NCBI RefSeq assembly: GCF_000002235.5
Contig: NW_022145520.1
Coordinates: 2,394,501 to 2,458,500 of the forward strand
DNA length: 64,000 bases
Reading direction: 5' to 3'
DNA from: Strongylocentrotus purpuratus
Lineage: Eukaryota > Echinodermata > Echinoidea > Camarodonta > Strongylocentrotidae
Shown here: positions 12,201 through 21,729 of the stretch, piece after piece
Numbering within the stretch: position 1 is the stretch's first letter
Layout: each line of letters begins with the position of its first letter
Made by a program: the position numbers and the translations under genes
Notes under the pieces: model-generated
Database searches by the model: none
Seen by the model: the letters and a program-made list of their open reading frames with translations, nothing else
What the model was told of the DNA's origin: nothing

Positions 12201-13868
12201 AGTATTATAGACTCTCAAAATTACCCTCTTTTTTGCGTAATTGTCTTATGTGAGTCGCAGCTTCCCCTTTGAAATCCCTTAAATTATCCCTTTTTGCACA
12301 TAAACTTCCTCAAATTTCTTTCTTACATCAACTTGATACACAACCTGTCTGGACACACAACGTCAGGATAAACATATTTCACGGAATCACCAAATATTGA
12401 TCTGGGCCCGTTGCACAAAACTTACCATTTTGATGGTAACTTTGCCATCAATGGTAATTACCATGGAAACCTTGATTTTGATTGGCTGTTGAACCCTGTT
12501 ACCATGGTAGTTGCCATTGATGGCAAAGTTACTACCAATGGTAAGTTTTATGCAACAGGGTCCAGATAAGTGGAGTACCAGTGGTGAGATCTTACCCTTC
12601 TCTCGAGCATCTCGGCTTCCTGTTTCCTGCGTTGCTCCTCTGAGGAGAGGAAAGATACCTGGGTGGTTCTGAGAGGGATAAGAAGCTGACAGATCTTCTC
12701 ATGGATCCCTAGCCAGTCCGCTTGCTGGTGCTCCACTCCACTGTGAAGGTAATTGCAAAATATTTCAATATCAATAATTTGAATTTGTATTTTAAAAATA
12801 ATTTTCATTGAGAAAACAAGAAAATATAGATCCATGCAAGTACAAAGCAAAACAGAGCCTAACTAAATTGCACCAAATTTTTCATTCGCAAACTTGTCAT
12901 TTTTAAGGTCATAATAGTATAATATGACCTTAAAAATGCAGTCTGGGCCTCTGGCTAGAGTTCCATAATAAAGGAGCGAGTCACTAGACTAGAGAGTGAA
13001 AAGAGGCTGTTACTTTCTGAAACGGTTTACCGTACTACTGTGAGTCTAGATCTATTTTTTTAACATTGTGCAAAGAGGAGAACAAAAGTTAATGCAATAA
13101 TATGGCCGAGGGTCGGAGGGTGATTACAGAATTAGCATAACGATGTCAATCATGATAATGCATCGTCATTGGGATTGATAAGCTGATTATCTGTCACAAA
13201 GCAGAAAGTCCATCCTGAGTGATGATATTTAGATCTAGAACTCACACAATAACAAAATTAAACAAGACATTAACGACTCAATCAATGAGTAGATCTAGGC
13301 CTAACGACTAGATCTAGATCTAATGCTTGTTAATATTATCGTTAATTTGGTTTTATTATTTTTTTTTTTAAGAATAAAATTCAATATAGGTCTAGAGTCT
13401 AGTCTAAGAATATTAATAGTCTAACTCTAAGTCAGAAGATCATGAAGATGAGAAAAAAGAAAAGAAATATTAATATGAGAAACAGAACAGTGGAACATCA
13501 AACAAATCAGGTAAACATGCACCAAAATATATGAAATACCTAAGTTTACTTAGATCTACTTAGACTTTATGTCTATTCATATTCGTGTCAAATTAAATAA
13601 TACATCATTACATGATGATAGTCTGTGGTCCTCTATCTACGGAATTGCGGAATAACATATAACTGGCCCAGGGGCTTACACGAAATACAACGTGTGGGAC
13701 ATAAGTGAGATGAAAATGCGAAAGTACAGCAGTGTTTACTTAACATTTACTTAGTACTCACCAGTAATACGTTACTCTGCATCTTGTACATTGTACAAAA
13801 GCTGGTTTCTGGCAAAGTTCACATAACAGCTTAACACCTTTTGGATTTGATAATGGATTTAGCGTCAT
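6108..13868 (-). CDS. ZMYND12: ZMYND12, MYND zinc finger and TPR ciliary protein (7 exons, complete)
   Basis: Seven exons join in phase on the minus strand: 13868-13762, 12740-12596, 11893-11722, 10872-10703, 8190-7944, 7105-6960 and 6257-6108. They give 378 residues, against about 365 for the human protein. The N-terminus carries a MYND zinc finger: C16-x2-C19, C27-x2-C30, C36, H40, H49 and C53, followed by the hallmark IHEKICQLLIPLRT. The rest is helical TPR-type sequence with family signatures LLFEGKHEQAVPAA, ELVPSYLILAEASIG, QAEEYLAQAQWTV and DEAQEAEA. From established knowledge, ZMYND12 is an axonemal protein of motile cilia and sperm flagella that works with TTC29 and inner-arm dynein. 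The start is chosen because it is the first Met before the MYND finger and gives the usual family N-terminus. There are no internal stops or frameshifts, so the gene looks functional. The 3' UTR end was not located; no exact AATAAA was seen on the minus strand down to 5586. Confidence 0.95.
6960..7105 (-). CDS. ZMYND12: ZMYND12 exon 6 (TPR helices)
   Basis: The acceptor is CTATAG|AT, completing Asp. It is followed by EAQEAEANQVLHSIHDIRE and ALGMLYFLLEEYS. The donor is AGG|GTGAGT, phase 0. Confidence 0.93.
7140..7287. repeat. Short A-rich tandem repeat in ZMYND12 intron 5
   Basis: About six degenerate 23-26 bp units of the form AACRTTMAAAGAGAATAAT lie just upstream of the exon 6 acceptor on the minus strand. 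There they read as T-rich sequence next to the polypyrimidine region. Confidence 0.7.
7944..8190 (-). CDS. ZMYND12: ZMYND12 exon 5 (TPR helices)
   Basis: The acceptor is CACAG|ATC. There are 82 codons plus one base, with GTSGGYFHMANVFF and IADSLYGRVTDIWHTHL characteristic of the family. The later part (about RARTHRAETPAGVGAVAVEL) is more divergent and probably explains the slightly greater length. The donor is TTAG|GTAAGA. Confidence 0.93.
8461..8602 (+). repeat. Dispersed repeat beginning GGGGCGTACGCAAG
   Basis: It shares the CGTACG end, the phrase TCGGCCAGCCGGTGAATAAG and flanking poly-G/poly-C runs with the inverted copy at about 21061-21456. It is non-coding and lies in a ZMYND12 intron. 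Confidence 0.65.
10135..10375. repeat. Degenerate minisatellite, TAGACCAAATGA-like units
   Basis: About a dozen imperfect units of 16-20 bp resembling TAGACCAAATGATTAT run in a row. Unit boundaries drift, indicating old decay. It lies in ZMYND12 intron 4. Confidence 0.6.
10390..10668. mobile_element. Foldback MITE, GTTTCACAAAG family, copy 1
   Basis: The ends GTGTTTCACAAAGATCCT and AGGATCTTTGTGAAAC are inverted. They continue inward as AAGTTGAACTT/AAGTTAAGTTT and TTATGGAAAGCC/GGCTCTCCATAA. There is no coding capacity. It lies about 35 bp from the exon 4 donor. Confidence 0.8.
10703..10872 (-). CDS. ZMYND12: ZMYND12 exon 4 (TPR helices)
   Basis: The acceptor is GATGCAG|GG. Two bases complete Gly, followed by 56 codons covering HKLQQAEEYLAQAQWTVV and YRNWGLLYAAEGNYEEALRN. 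The donor is GAT|GTAAGT, phase 0. Confidence 0.94.
11099..11338. repeat. Two-copy tandem duplication of about 115 bp
   Basis: The phrase ACACATGACAGAGAAAATTG and then GATGGGTAGATTACCAAATT occur twice in the same order and spacing, separated by a variable A-rich run. It lies in ZMYND12 intron 3. Confidence 0.85.
11420..11680. mobile_element. Foldback MITE, GTTTCACAAAG family, copy 2
   Basis: The inverted ends are GTGTTTCACAAAGACT and AGTCTTTGTGAAACAC. The interior matches the copy at 40613-40913, including the shared phrases AATGTAAATTCTGTAGATTT and GGCATGAACRGCCTGCCATA. It abuts the exon 3 donor of ZMYND12. Confidence 0.85.
11722..11893 (-). CDS. ZMYND12: ZMYND12 exon 3 (first TPR-like helices)
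   Basis: The acceptor is TCTCCAG|GAA. There are 57 codons plus one base, from EHMIELTRTT to LILAEASI. The donor G|GTACGA is weak beyond GT, but both phase and homology require it. A GTTTCACAAAG-type element sits about 40 bp into the following intron. Confidence 0.92.
12412..12564. mobile_element. Foldback MITE with GGGCCCGTTGCACAAAAC end
   Basis: The ends TTGCACAAAACTTACCA and TGGTAAGTTTTATGCAA are inverted and continue through GGTAACTTTGCCATCA/TGATGGCAAAGTTAC almost to the centre. It is related in its end style to the GTTTCACAAAG family. It is about 150 bp and has no coding capacity. Confidence 0.8.
12596..12740 (-). CDS. ZMYND12: ZMYND12 exon 2 (rest of MYND finger)
   Basis: The acceptor is TTCACAG|T. 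The first base completes Cys36, followed by 48 codons: GVEHQQADW, IHEKICQLL and a charged Glu/Arg-rich helix. The donor is AGG|GTAAGA, phase 0. A foldback element ends only about 30 bp downstream in the intron. Confidence 0.93.
13762..13868 (-). CDS. ZMYND12: ZMYND12 exon 1 (start codon, first MYND cysteines)
   Basis: This exon encodes 35 residues plus two bases (phase 2), including C16/C19 and C27/C30 of the MYND finger, ending VTYY. The donor reads TG|GTGAGT at 13761. No in-frame Met is needed upstream. Confidence 0.93.
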
Positions 13869-13990
13869 TTTAATATATTTTTAACTCGAGATTCGTAATG
13901 TTTACAAATAATATTAGCAGACTTATTTCGGCGTTCCGTTGCTAGCCAAAATAGTTGCCAACTTGCAGATCAAATGGCTACGGCTTTCAG
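13869..13990 (-). promoter_or_regulatory. Putative ZMYND12 5' UTR/promoter with RFX-like half-sites
   Basis: The sequence just upstream of the start codon holds two GTTGCY motifs, 13938-13943 and 13954-13959, the half-site of X-boxes bound by RFX factors. RFX factors are known to drive motile-cilia genes. Neither copy forms a full palindromic X-box, so this is weak evidence. No TATA box is placed convincingly. Confidence 0.35.
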
Positions 13991-14192
13991 CAGCCCAGCT
14001 AAGACGTATTTATATAATAAATTGTTAGTACGAATATGATAAGATCAAATTTAATAAATTAATTTTTAAAAGATTACATAAAAAATATTTAATAATAATT
14101 TGTAAACGTTTTAGACATGTTAATGTACAATTTATAGGTTGCGCATTGGAGATTGTCCCTAGTTGTAGACTGGCAACGATTAACCTTTCAGA

Positions 14193-14257
14193 AATGGGCT
14201 CTATGACGCATCCAAATATTTTCATTGCATTATCATGGATGCGTCATAGAACCCATT
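14193..14257. repeat. Near-perfect 22 bp inverted repeat
   Basis: The arms at 14193-14214 and 14236-14257 pair with one mismatch, around the core CTATGACGCATCCA. The spacer is 21 bp. It may be a tiny foldback element; no target duplication is evident. Confidence 0.75.
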
Positions 14258-14398
14258 AATTTATTTTTATTTTTTTCTCTTACCTCTTCAGAGGGACTTT
14301 AATATTCCATTTCAAAATACATATAGACTATTTACAAAACAAGTAAAATGAAACATATGAATTATATACAAGATCAACATAATTTCTTAAAATGATCA

Positions 14399-15060
14399 TT
14401 ATAACATTTCTATTACTTTCTTAACTTCTTCATTATCGAAGTATCTTATATTTTCTTTGTATTTCAAATAACATTTCAATGATGAAACAAAATTATGTAT
14501 TAACCTCTTTGGATTGGTTGGTACTTACCCAAAGTTCCGCTTTATGTAATCTTTGTATATTACCAGTTGTGCATAATTTATCAAGAAATTAAGTAAAGTA
14601 AATTTTCTGTTATTTATTTTAGAGATCTTTATCCACTCAATAACATTTTCATATCAATTTCTATTTCTATTTTATAGATGAATTATAAAATTCTTGAGAT
14701 AATTTTCCAGAAAACTCTTTATTTCTTGCAACGAAATATAAAGTGATCATCAGATTCTTTTTCACGACAAATTTCACATTCGTTAGACTGTACGATTTTC
14801 CATGTAAAGAGATTGTCTTTAAAGGGCAATATCCTATGAATTAATTTGAAATTATATTGTTTGATATTATTGTCCCTTATCTATTAAATTCAAACTGAAA
14901 TATATCTTCCTAAACAAATGTTTCTGGTAGGCCTAAAATATTTTGCCAAAAATGGAAACCAACTTTCTCTTTTTTCTTTTCTAGCATTAAATTATAGTAA
15001 CTTTTCGCTTTAGCACATTCAACGTTTGTAACATCTAAAGTTGTCTCAATATACAAAACA
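14399..15060 (-). pseudogene. LINE retrotransposon C-terminal relic
   Basis: Read on the minus strand, patches in shifting frames give AKSYYNLMLEKKKEK, then NNIKQYNFKLIHRILPFKDN, then FTWKIVQSNECEIC followed by SDDHFIFRCKK, then NFLINYAQLVIYKDYIKRNF and a short basic C-terminus ending IEML. The order and the W-K-I-V...CxxC...H...C knot are typical of the region after reverse transcriptase in CR1/L2/Crack-like LINE ORF2. Several frameshifts and stops are present and no reverse transcriptase core remains, so it is a 5'-truncated dead copy. Confidence 0.7.
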
Positions 15061-15540
15061 TATAGAACCCATTTATGAATATCCAGGCCACCCTATACTG
15101 AAATTATTCAGCAATAAAAAAATTAAACAAATATTTGTTTGTTCTTCTTCTTCTTCTTACATGTTGCTCCAACCAACCGTTCCACCAATTAACCAACGGT
15201 GGCCATAATGATATCTAAGAGTTTTGCAAGTTGTTGGTGCTATAAAGAATTTATAATTGCATTTGAATTTATTCATGTCCATTCCCGCCCAAGCTTGTGA
15301 CTGATGAACAAGCAAGAAACATTTATTGTTCAAAAGTTAAAATTCTTGACAAAGTTTCATTTTGTTCTTCCAATTATCCTATAAGAAAATTCCGTAAGTC
15401 GGATTTTAAAGGTACTATATACCATTATTTGAAGCCAACATCAAATTCTGTCAAATGCCATTTCAAATGCCATTGGAATTATGAACATGTCATGGATGTC
15501 CTATCCGTGATTTTTAAACATTAGCAGTATCCCAATATTC

Positions 15541-15571
15541 AAATTCAGTTCAATTCAATTCAATTCAAAAT
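15541..15571. repeat. (CAATT)n microsatellite
   Basis: Four to five TTCAA-type units precede AATGGTTTATTAAAA. Such runs often mark a retroelement 3' end, here in antisense. That link is inference. Confidence 0.5.
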
Positions 15572-15736
15572 GGTTTATTAAAATACTTTCATTGCGGCAA
15601 AGCCGAATAGCGAAAATGTACAATAACACAGTGATAATTGATAAAATGCATAGGGTAAAACGTGGTAACATTACAATCAAACTATTATTCATTGATACAA
15701 TGTACAATCGGGATGGATGAAACAGAAAAGAAATGG

Positions 15737-15757
15737 GAAAGAGAGAGAGAAAAAAAA

Positions 15758-15800
<43 letters not shown>

Positions 15801-15958
15801 GGGGTGAGGAAACTGCAACTGGGATGTAGGAATACAAGGAAACAGAAGCTGTCGTAACATGGACAGAGAGGGTAGAGATATAATGATGAAGGGAAAGAGT
15901 TAAAGAAGGAGGGTGGTATAGAGGGGAAAGAGAGAGGGAGGGGGAGAAGAGTAGGGGA
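15737..15958. repeat. GA-rich microsatellite tract
   Basis: The tract has an uninterrupted (GA)n core near 15760-15787, a G-run, and purine-rich sequence to about 15958. The open frames on the opposite strand, rich in Ser-Leu, come from this repeat. Confidence 0.9.
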
Positions 15959-16276
15959 ACACAACAAACATGGATGCAGTTATTTATCATGATAAATAGA
16001 TTACACTACCTTCACATAAATATTCACATACTGTTATATAAATTATGCAAGGAAACCCGTTTACTTTCTAGATTTCACTGTCAGACACTAGTGAGTGACT
16101 GACTGACTTTTTTCTTCTTTGGTAATAGCATACATAAAATGAGCTGTACAGAGTACACGAGCATTTGTTTACATTAATAACCCAATTCTACTAATGGCAA
16201 ACATCAAACTGATTGAATCTTTGCGCAGCACAAAACGTACGACCATTCGGTATAAGGGTCTGAAAAACAGACTATT

Positions 16277-16302
16277 ACTTTAGTGATTGCAATCACTAAA
16301 GT
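16277..16302. repeat. Perfect 26 bp palindrome
   Basis: The half-site ACTTTAGTGATTG is followed immediately by its exact reverse complement, with no spacer. No gene overlaps it. Confidence 0.9.
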
Positions 16303-16639
16303 CGAGTCGATAACTAATGGACGTTATTTTCCAACTTAAAGACATTTTAAAGCCCTTTTCTTTTGAGGGAAGTTCTAAATTAGTATTGTCTTTCAAATGC
16401 CGTTTGAATTTAATCTTTTTATTTGTTGGCCTGCAAATGGGACATATAGCACCTTTAATTCATTTTGTGGATGACAAAATATTAATTGGTTGGTTCGACA
16501 TCTGTTTTGAGCTTTCAACGCTTCAAACTCTCGCGATCTCAAAGACTTTCAAGAAATCAACTCAACTGAATTATGGTCCTGCATCTATAGAAATCATGTT
16601 CGAGTGCGATAATATGTAACTGTCATGACGCTCACATTC

Positions 16640-17412
16640 AACAGATGACGCCCCTCTCTCTTTCGCTCTCTCTCTCTCTTTCTCTCATGCTCTCTCTTTC
16701 TCTCTCTTTTTTTTAAATCGTCGCCGACCTTTTCACATTTACAAGGGTCAGGAAATCGCAGTTTCAAACAGAAAATCGGTTTGATGAGACATTTTCAAAT
16801 GGTACAACAAGTATGAAAGAACACAGATGCACACACAGAAAGAAAGGAAAGGAAGAAAGAAGGAAATTGAGGAAGGTAGAAAGAAAGAAAGAAAGAAAGA
16901 AACAGTCAAATAAACAATAAATAAACAATAAATAAACAAAACATATACAAAAAAGAAGGAACGACATACATTTTGGTGTGCGGATTTATCTCTATAAGGT
17001 TTCAAATTGTAGAGGGCAGCAGACAGAAAATGCGATCCGATGGCCCTACCTACTTCTCGAGATTCGTATACTAGTATTCCAGTGCATGGAATGCATGTAT
17101 ACGGACGTGCATTATTGGAACGAATTATATTAATTATTCATGAGCAAAGGAAAGATGACTATATAGCGAAGGGCATTGAATGAGATAGTACATGTATTTT
17201 CGTAGCACTGCAGTGGTTACACACTCCTCTTTCTTTTTCCATTTTTGTCACCCCCTCCCCATATATATATATATATATATAATTATATGATTTAATCATG
17301 TTCGTTTTCTCTCTCTCTCTCTCTTTTTCTCAGAAAGGGGGAAATTAAGAGTTAAGAGATTCTCCGGTTACACAATTCCCATTATTCTCTGTCTGTCACC
17401 CTTTATCTCCCC

Positions 17413-17446
<34 letters not shown>

Positions 17447-17731
17447 CATTTATTTTATTTTTTCTCAGAAGGGGGGGGGGGGGGTGAAAGAGAAGGAGAC
17501 AATTTCTGTTTGTCATATTTCCTCTCCGAATGTATTCTTATGTGACTTTATAGTGGGCTTGATTTGCAGATGATCACGATGATCATCATCATTTTGCTGA
17601 GGAGACGGAAAGAAAAAGAAGGAAAAACAAAACAAACATGGGATCTGTCAATAAATAGATTGAAAATATGATTAGACATGTAAAACAATACATAGCTAAA
17701 TAGGATTTGTAAGGCGCCAAATTCACTTGAA
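16640..17731. other. Microsatellite-rich region without a gene
   Basis: It contains CT tracts (about 16652-16708, 17309-17330, 17415-17443), a GAAA-type run (16835-16905), an (AT)n run (17262-17281) and a G-run (17471-17484). No conserved coding sequence was seen. Confidence 0.7.
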
Positions 17732-18800
17732 AGCAATACGTGCCTTCACGGTTGTTTCATCGCAAAGCATGCCGGGACATAATTCTAGTCCATTTTCACC
17801 TTCGCCGTGATCAGCTGTCCTGTTGCAAACAACGGGATTCGTATCGAATCAACATCATAATCTTGTACATAGTCCGCTATTCTGCAGTGATTTTCTTCCA
17901 ATCCAGTATCATTTGTACGGTAAGAAAACCAAAGTTTGTGGTTATTCATTTTTATGACTAATAAAGCTGATAATACGACGTAATGAGAGTGGGCCGAGAT
18001 CCAACTTTAGTAAATCATAGGCCTAGATCTAGTCCCGTATGTTCAAATGTGTGTGCATTTTAAGTAGACTGATTGTCTTTTAAGCTGCTTAAGTACACTC
18101 GTCTCGTGTTTTAGGTAGAAATGTACAGTAATATGAGATTTATGTCTCATGAAATATTAATAGACTTTCTAGATCCTATAATTGAATATGGAATAGGGTC
18201 TACTAGAATGGCTGACATTTAGATAGTGATTGCAATTAAGTGTAAAATTTGTCGATCTGGATCTGGATATAAATTCTGATATCGATGAGCTCAACTTGAG
18301 CATCTACGTGTTGAAGAAGTGATAAGGATTCTTTTGTTACAATCATTCTTGTGGTCACGAACTTAATATGATTGTCTTTTCCCTTATATTTATCAGTTGC
18401 AGCATCATCGAACACGGCCGATGAAACAGAAGATAACGTGCATGTAGATGTTACGAGAGAGCTCATTTCACAATGGACAACAGAAGTGTTACATGACTTT
18501 CTACAAGGAGGGGACTCAAGCTTGGAAATCGAGTACCGGTAGTCATTATTTCTCTGCCTTGACGCGGTAGCTGTTCAGCCATCCGAGGTAGACACTGAGG
18601 AACTGGACAATGGATGGATTGGGGGGGGGGGGGGTGGGGGGTAGGTATGCAGAACTGGCCTACTATGTTTGTATGTACCTACTGGATAAGGACCCTCCAT
18701 CACTAGAGGGAAAAATAATGAGAGACTACAAAGAGGGGAAGGCATATAGTTATTTTGCCTTGTGAAAAAATTAGATTTAGCCCCTAAAAAAAGTGTTCCT
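17732..18800 (+). repeat. Left arm of large inverted duplication
   Basis: It matches the complement of 20575-22845 from CAATACGTGCCTTCACGGTT at the outer end to the TCTCATTATTTTTCCCTCTAG-type segment near the inner end. By eye it is about 90% identical over long parts. Without the two insertions in the other arm the lengths agree (about 1.07 and 1.12 kb). It contains a coding-like exon at 18397-18542. Confidence 0.88.
18397..18542 (+). pseudogene. Coding-like exon in left arm, SAP-like helix
   Basis: After the acceptor-like TTATCAG, an open stretch runs to TAG 18540-18542. An alternative donor CG|GTAGTC ends it at 18538. Its best conserved piece is TRELISQWTTEVL followed by HDFLQGGDSS. The W-T-x2-x-L-x-x-F-L pattern recalls a SAP DNA-binding helix, which is a weak resemblance only. 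The copy in the other arm keeps the frame despite 3 and 6 base indels. It could be an N-terminal exon of a transposon or of a duplicated host gene. Confidence 0.45.
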
Positions 18801-19322
18801 TCGGGTATCAAATGACGACAGGTGAAACCTCACAGTTGTAGAATTATTATCTGTAATGTGATTTCCAAACCATGTGACAGCAAATGGTGTATGGTGTATG
18901 TTGTAAAGGTATTGTAAAATGCATTGTTTAACAATGTATAACAATGTTTAAACCGAGATGGACGTATGGCCCTACGTGCTACCAGTGTCTGTGATATGGT
19001 GTATTAATACTGAAGCCCTAACAAAATTGTGCTTCAAAATGATCAAGAAGTGCCTCTAAAAAGTAAAAATCTTTGTTTGACCCCTTTTACCATACTCGTT
19101 TTCCCCAATAAACTGTAGTGTTATGAAAACCGTTTGGCAAACACAAAATTTGGTTTCGATTTCCAATCGTAAATATCTTGATAATCAGACAGGCGATCGG
19201 ATTGTAAAAGTCATTGAGTTCCTGACTGACCTAAATTTATCATTGCAGCATGAGCTAAATCCAGGATTTTGTTTCAGAATCTGAGAGTAAGTTACCCGAT
19301 CCCTTTAAATGTGTTTGCATTA

Positions 19323-19480
19323 AAGGTGGTACCCCCCCCCCCCCCTTCTCAGCAAAAGTCCAGTGTGTAAAGTCAATACGGGCAGATCTTTTTCTTTGTT
19401 ACGAGCCAGAGATTTTGGGAACACGCATGCGGTACCTCCGTTCCCGTTCCTGGAGGGGGGGGGGGCGGGGGTGGTACTAC
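19323..19480 (+). repeat. Dispersed repeat with CCAGAGATTTTGGGAACACG
   Basis: The segment shares AGTCAAT...GGGC and the 20-mer named in the call, followed by CATGC, with 44290-44440. Both copies are bounded by poly-C and poly-G runs. Confidence 0.7.
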
Positions 19481-20230
19481 TTCTTCATAAGATGTCAACT
19501 TATATGCATTGCATTAAACCTGTTGATATTGATCTAACTTGTATTCATCTCATGGTTATATTTATTTTATCAATAAAATAAAACAACACAGAGAAGGTTG
19601 TAGATGAGTACTAAGCAATCATTACTGTATGTAGGACGCCGAGTTGAAGTTATTCATGATTTATTCAAGAGAGGAAGGTCAGACAGACCTGATGTTTTAA
19701 ATATTTAACGAGAGAAAAATCATAGAAACAGAGAGAGGCATCGAGAGAGATGTCGACGCTTAATGAAAGAGAAAGAGTGATAATAAGGAGAGAGGAGAGA
19801 GAAAGAGACAGAGAGGGGAGGGAGAGATAGAGAGGGAGAGCAAGAATTAGGTGTGAAGAGGAAGATCTAAGAGAACAAGAGATTAAATTTTACAAATGTA
19901 CACGTTTCCATGTACCTTTTCTTAATTTATATTATAATGTAAACGATATTGTGGTCTTTGCTTAATTTTAGTTTGCATTCTTTCCTTTAGCTTTATCTTC
20001 TAATTTACTATTCTAATTTAGTAAATGTTAGTATAAATATAATTTTGATTTCTATCTCTTCCCCTATGTCATAGCCTCCATTCTTGCTCTCCCTTCCTCA
20101 TGTTAGTCCATCTCTCTTTCTCTCTCTCTGTAATGATAACCCCTCTATCAATCTTTTCTCCATCAACTCATGATATGTTCCTCCTCTTCTCCTTCTCGTT
20201 CATCATCACAATCATCATCATCATCTCAAA

Positions 20231-20277
20231 ACTGTATTAATCAATCTATAAGACTCTTTAGATTGATCAATACAGTT
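20231..20277. repeat. 18 bp inverted repeat (hairpin)
   Basis: ACTGTATTAATCAATCTA pairs with TAGATTGATCAATACAGT with one mismatch across an 11-base loop. It lies near the centre of the large inverted duplication. Confidence 0.85.
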
Positions 20278-20847
20278 CTTATAACATATGACCTTTATGT
20301 ACAAACAATAAACCAAATGGTCACAATCATTTAATAAAAAGTAGTAAGAACAATTATTCCAACTCTATGGGCAACAACGTAATCTCCATTTTCTCCTCCT
20401 CGTTCAAATATTAGCTTCTTTTTCATTCTTTACTCGTGTTACTTCTCTTTCTCTCTGACTATACTCACAAGAAAGTAGAATCAACGGTTTGACATGAAAC
20501 AGTCTAGAAAATGGACTAAATTTATTCAAGTATCAAATGATTTTGAATTACAGACAGCTTTCTCCCACGAGATGAAAAAAATATCTCCCTAACCAGAAAC
20601 TGGCAAAATAACTAAATGCCTTTCCCTCTTTGTAGTCTCTCATTCTTCCCTCTAGTGATGGAGTGTCCTTATCTACTAGGTACACACAAATGTCTCTATA
20701 CATAGTAGACGACCAGCTCTGCAGTCTGCATGCCTTTCTCCCCCCCCCCCCCCCGCCCCCTCTCCATCCATCGTCCAGTTTATCTCTACCTCGGATGGCT
20801 GAACAGTACCCCCAGAGTCAAGGCAGAGAGCACCCATAAAATAATGA

Positions 20848-20990
20848 CTACCGGTACTCGATTTCCAAGCTTGAGTCCCCTCCTTGTAGAAAGTCACGTA
20901 ACACTTCTGTTGTCCATTGTGAAATGAGCTCTCTCGTAGCATCTACGTTATCTTCTGATTCATGGGTCATAGTGTTCGATGATGCTGCAA
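20848..20990 (-). pseudogene. Coding-like exon in right arm, paralogue of 18397-18542
   Basis: It reads TRELISQWTTEVL then RDFLQGGDSS, like the left copy. Relative to that copy it has three extra bases and lacks six, and both changes preserve the frame. The acceptor-like TTATCAG and the TAG/donor at the far end are conserved. The function is unknown; the SAP-like resemblance is weak. Confidence 0.45.
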
Positions 20991-21060
20991 CTGATAAATA
21001 AAAGGGAAAAGAAAATCAAATTTAAGTTTGTGACCAAAGAACCCTCATCACTTCTTCAAC

Positions 21061-21456
21061 ACTAGATCATGTAGCAGACGTGTATGCAGGGGGGAGGGAG
21101 TTTCGGGGGTTGAACCCCCCCCCCCCCTCCTCCAATTTTGTTTAGACTATGTGTGTGTGTGTTTTTGAGGAAACCCCCCCCCCTCACTTTTTTAATAACA
21201 AAAATAAATTAAACATTTTTTGTGCTAAAGGGTGACCCAAAAAAGGTGACCTTACCCCCCACCAACTGAACGAAATATCGGTCTCCCAAATTTCATATTT
21301 TCGGGGAAAAAAAGAAGGAAAAAAAAGGTGCTCTTACCACCCCCGGCTTATTCACCGGCTGGCCGAGTCGTTGTGAAATTGACTGCGTGATTTTCAAATT
21401 TTACCCCCCGGCCCCCCCCCCCCCCCTCGAAAAAATCCTCCGTACGCCCCCGTCAT
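21061..21456 (-). mobile_element. Inserted dispersed repeat, GGGGGCGTACG family
   Basis: This segment interrupts the right arm and is absent at the equivalent site in the left arm. It carries TTATTCACCGGCTGGCCGAG and CCGTACGCCCCC, the complement of the repeat at 8461-8602. TAGATC flanks it on both sides and may be the target duplication. Confidence 0.7.
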
Positions 21457-21729
21457 GTAGATCCTCAAGTAGAGCTCATTGATATCAGACTATTATATTC
21501 AGATCCAGATCGAAAAAATCTATCGTTTTCATGGCCTCTTTTACTTTCTTACATTTATAATTTCTAATTGCAATCACTTTCTAGGCCTAACTGTCGGCCA
21601 TTCTTGTAGACCCTATTCCATTATCAATTATAGGATCTAGAAAGTCTATTAATATTTCATGAGACATAAATCTCATATTACTGTACATTTCTACCTAAAA
21701 CACGAGACGAGTGTACTTAAGCAGCTTAA

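Larger units (their letters stand above)
18801..20574. other. Spacer between inverted arms, no gene
   Basis: The spacer holds poly-C/poly-G runs, a dispersed repeat at about 19323-19480, a GA-rich tract at about 19735-19860 and a hairpin at 20231-20277. No conserved protein was recognised. Confidence 0.6.

Noticed and set aside
15555..15990. Overlapping Ser-Leu-Pro rich frames on the minus strand
   Set aside because: All derive from the GA tract at 15737-15958. They overlap in three frames, which points to a repeat artefact.
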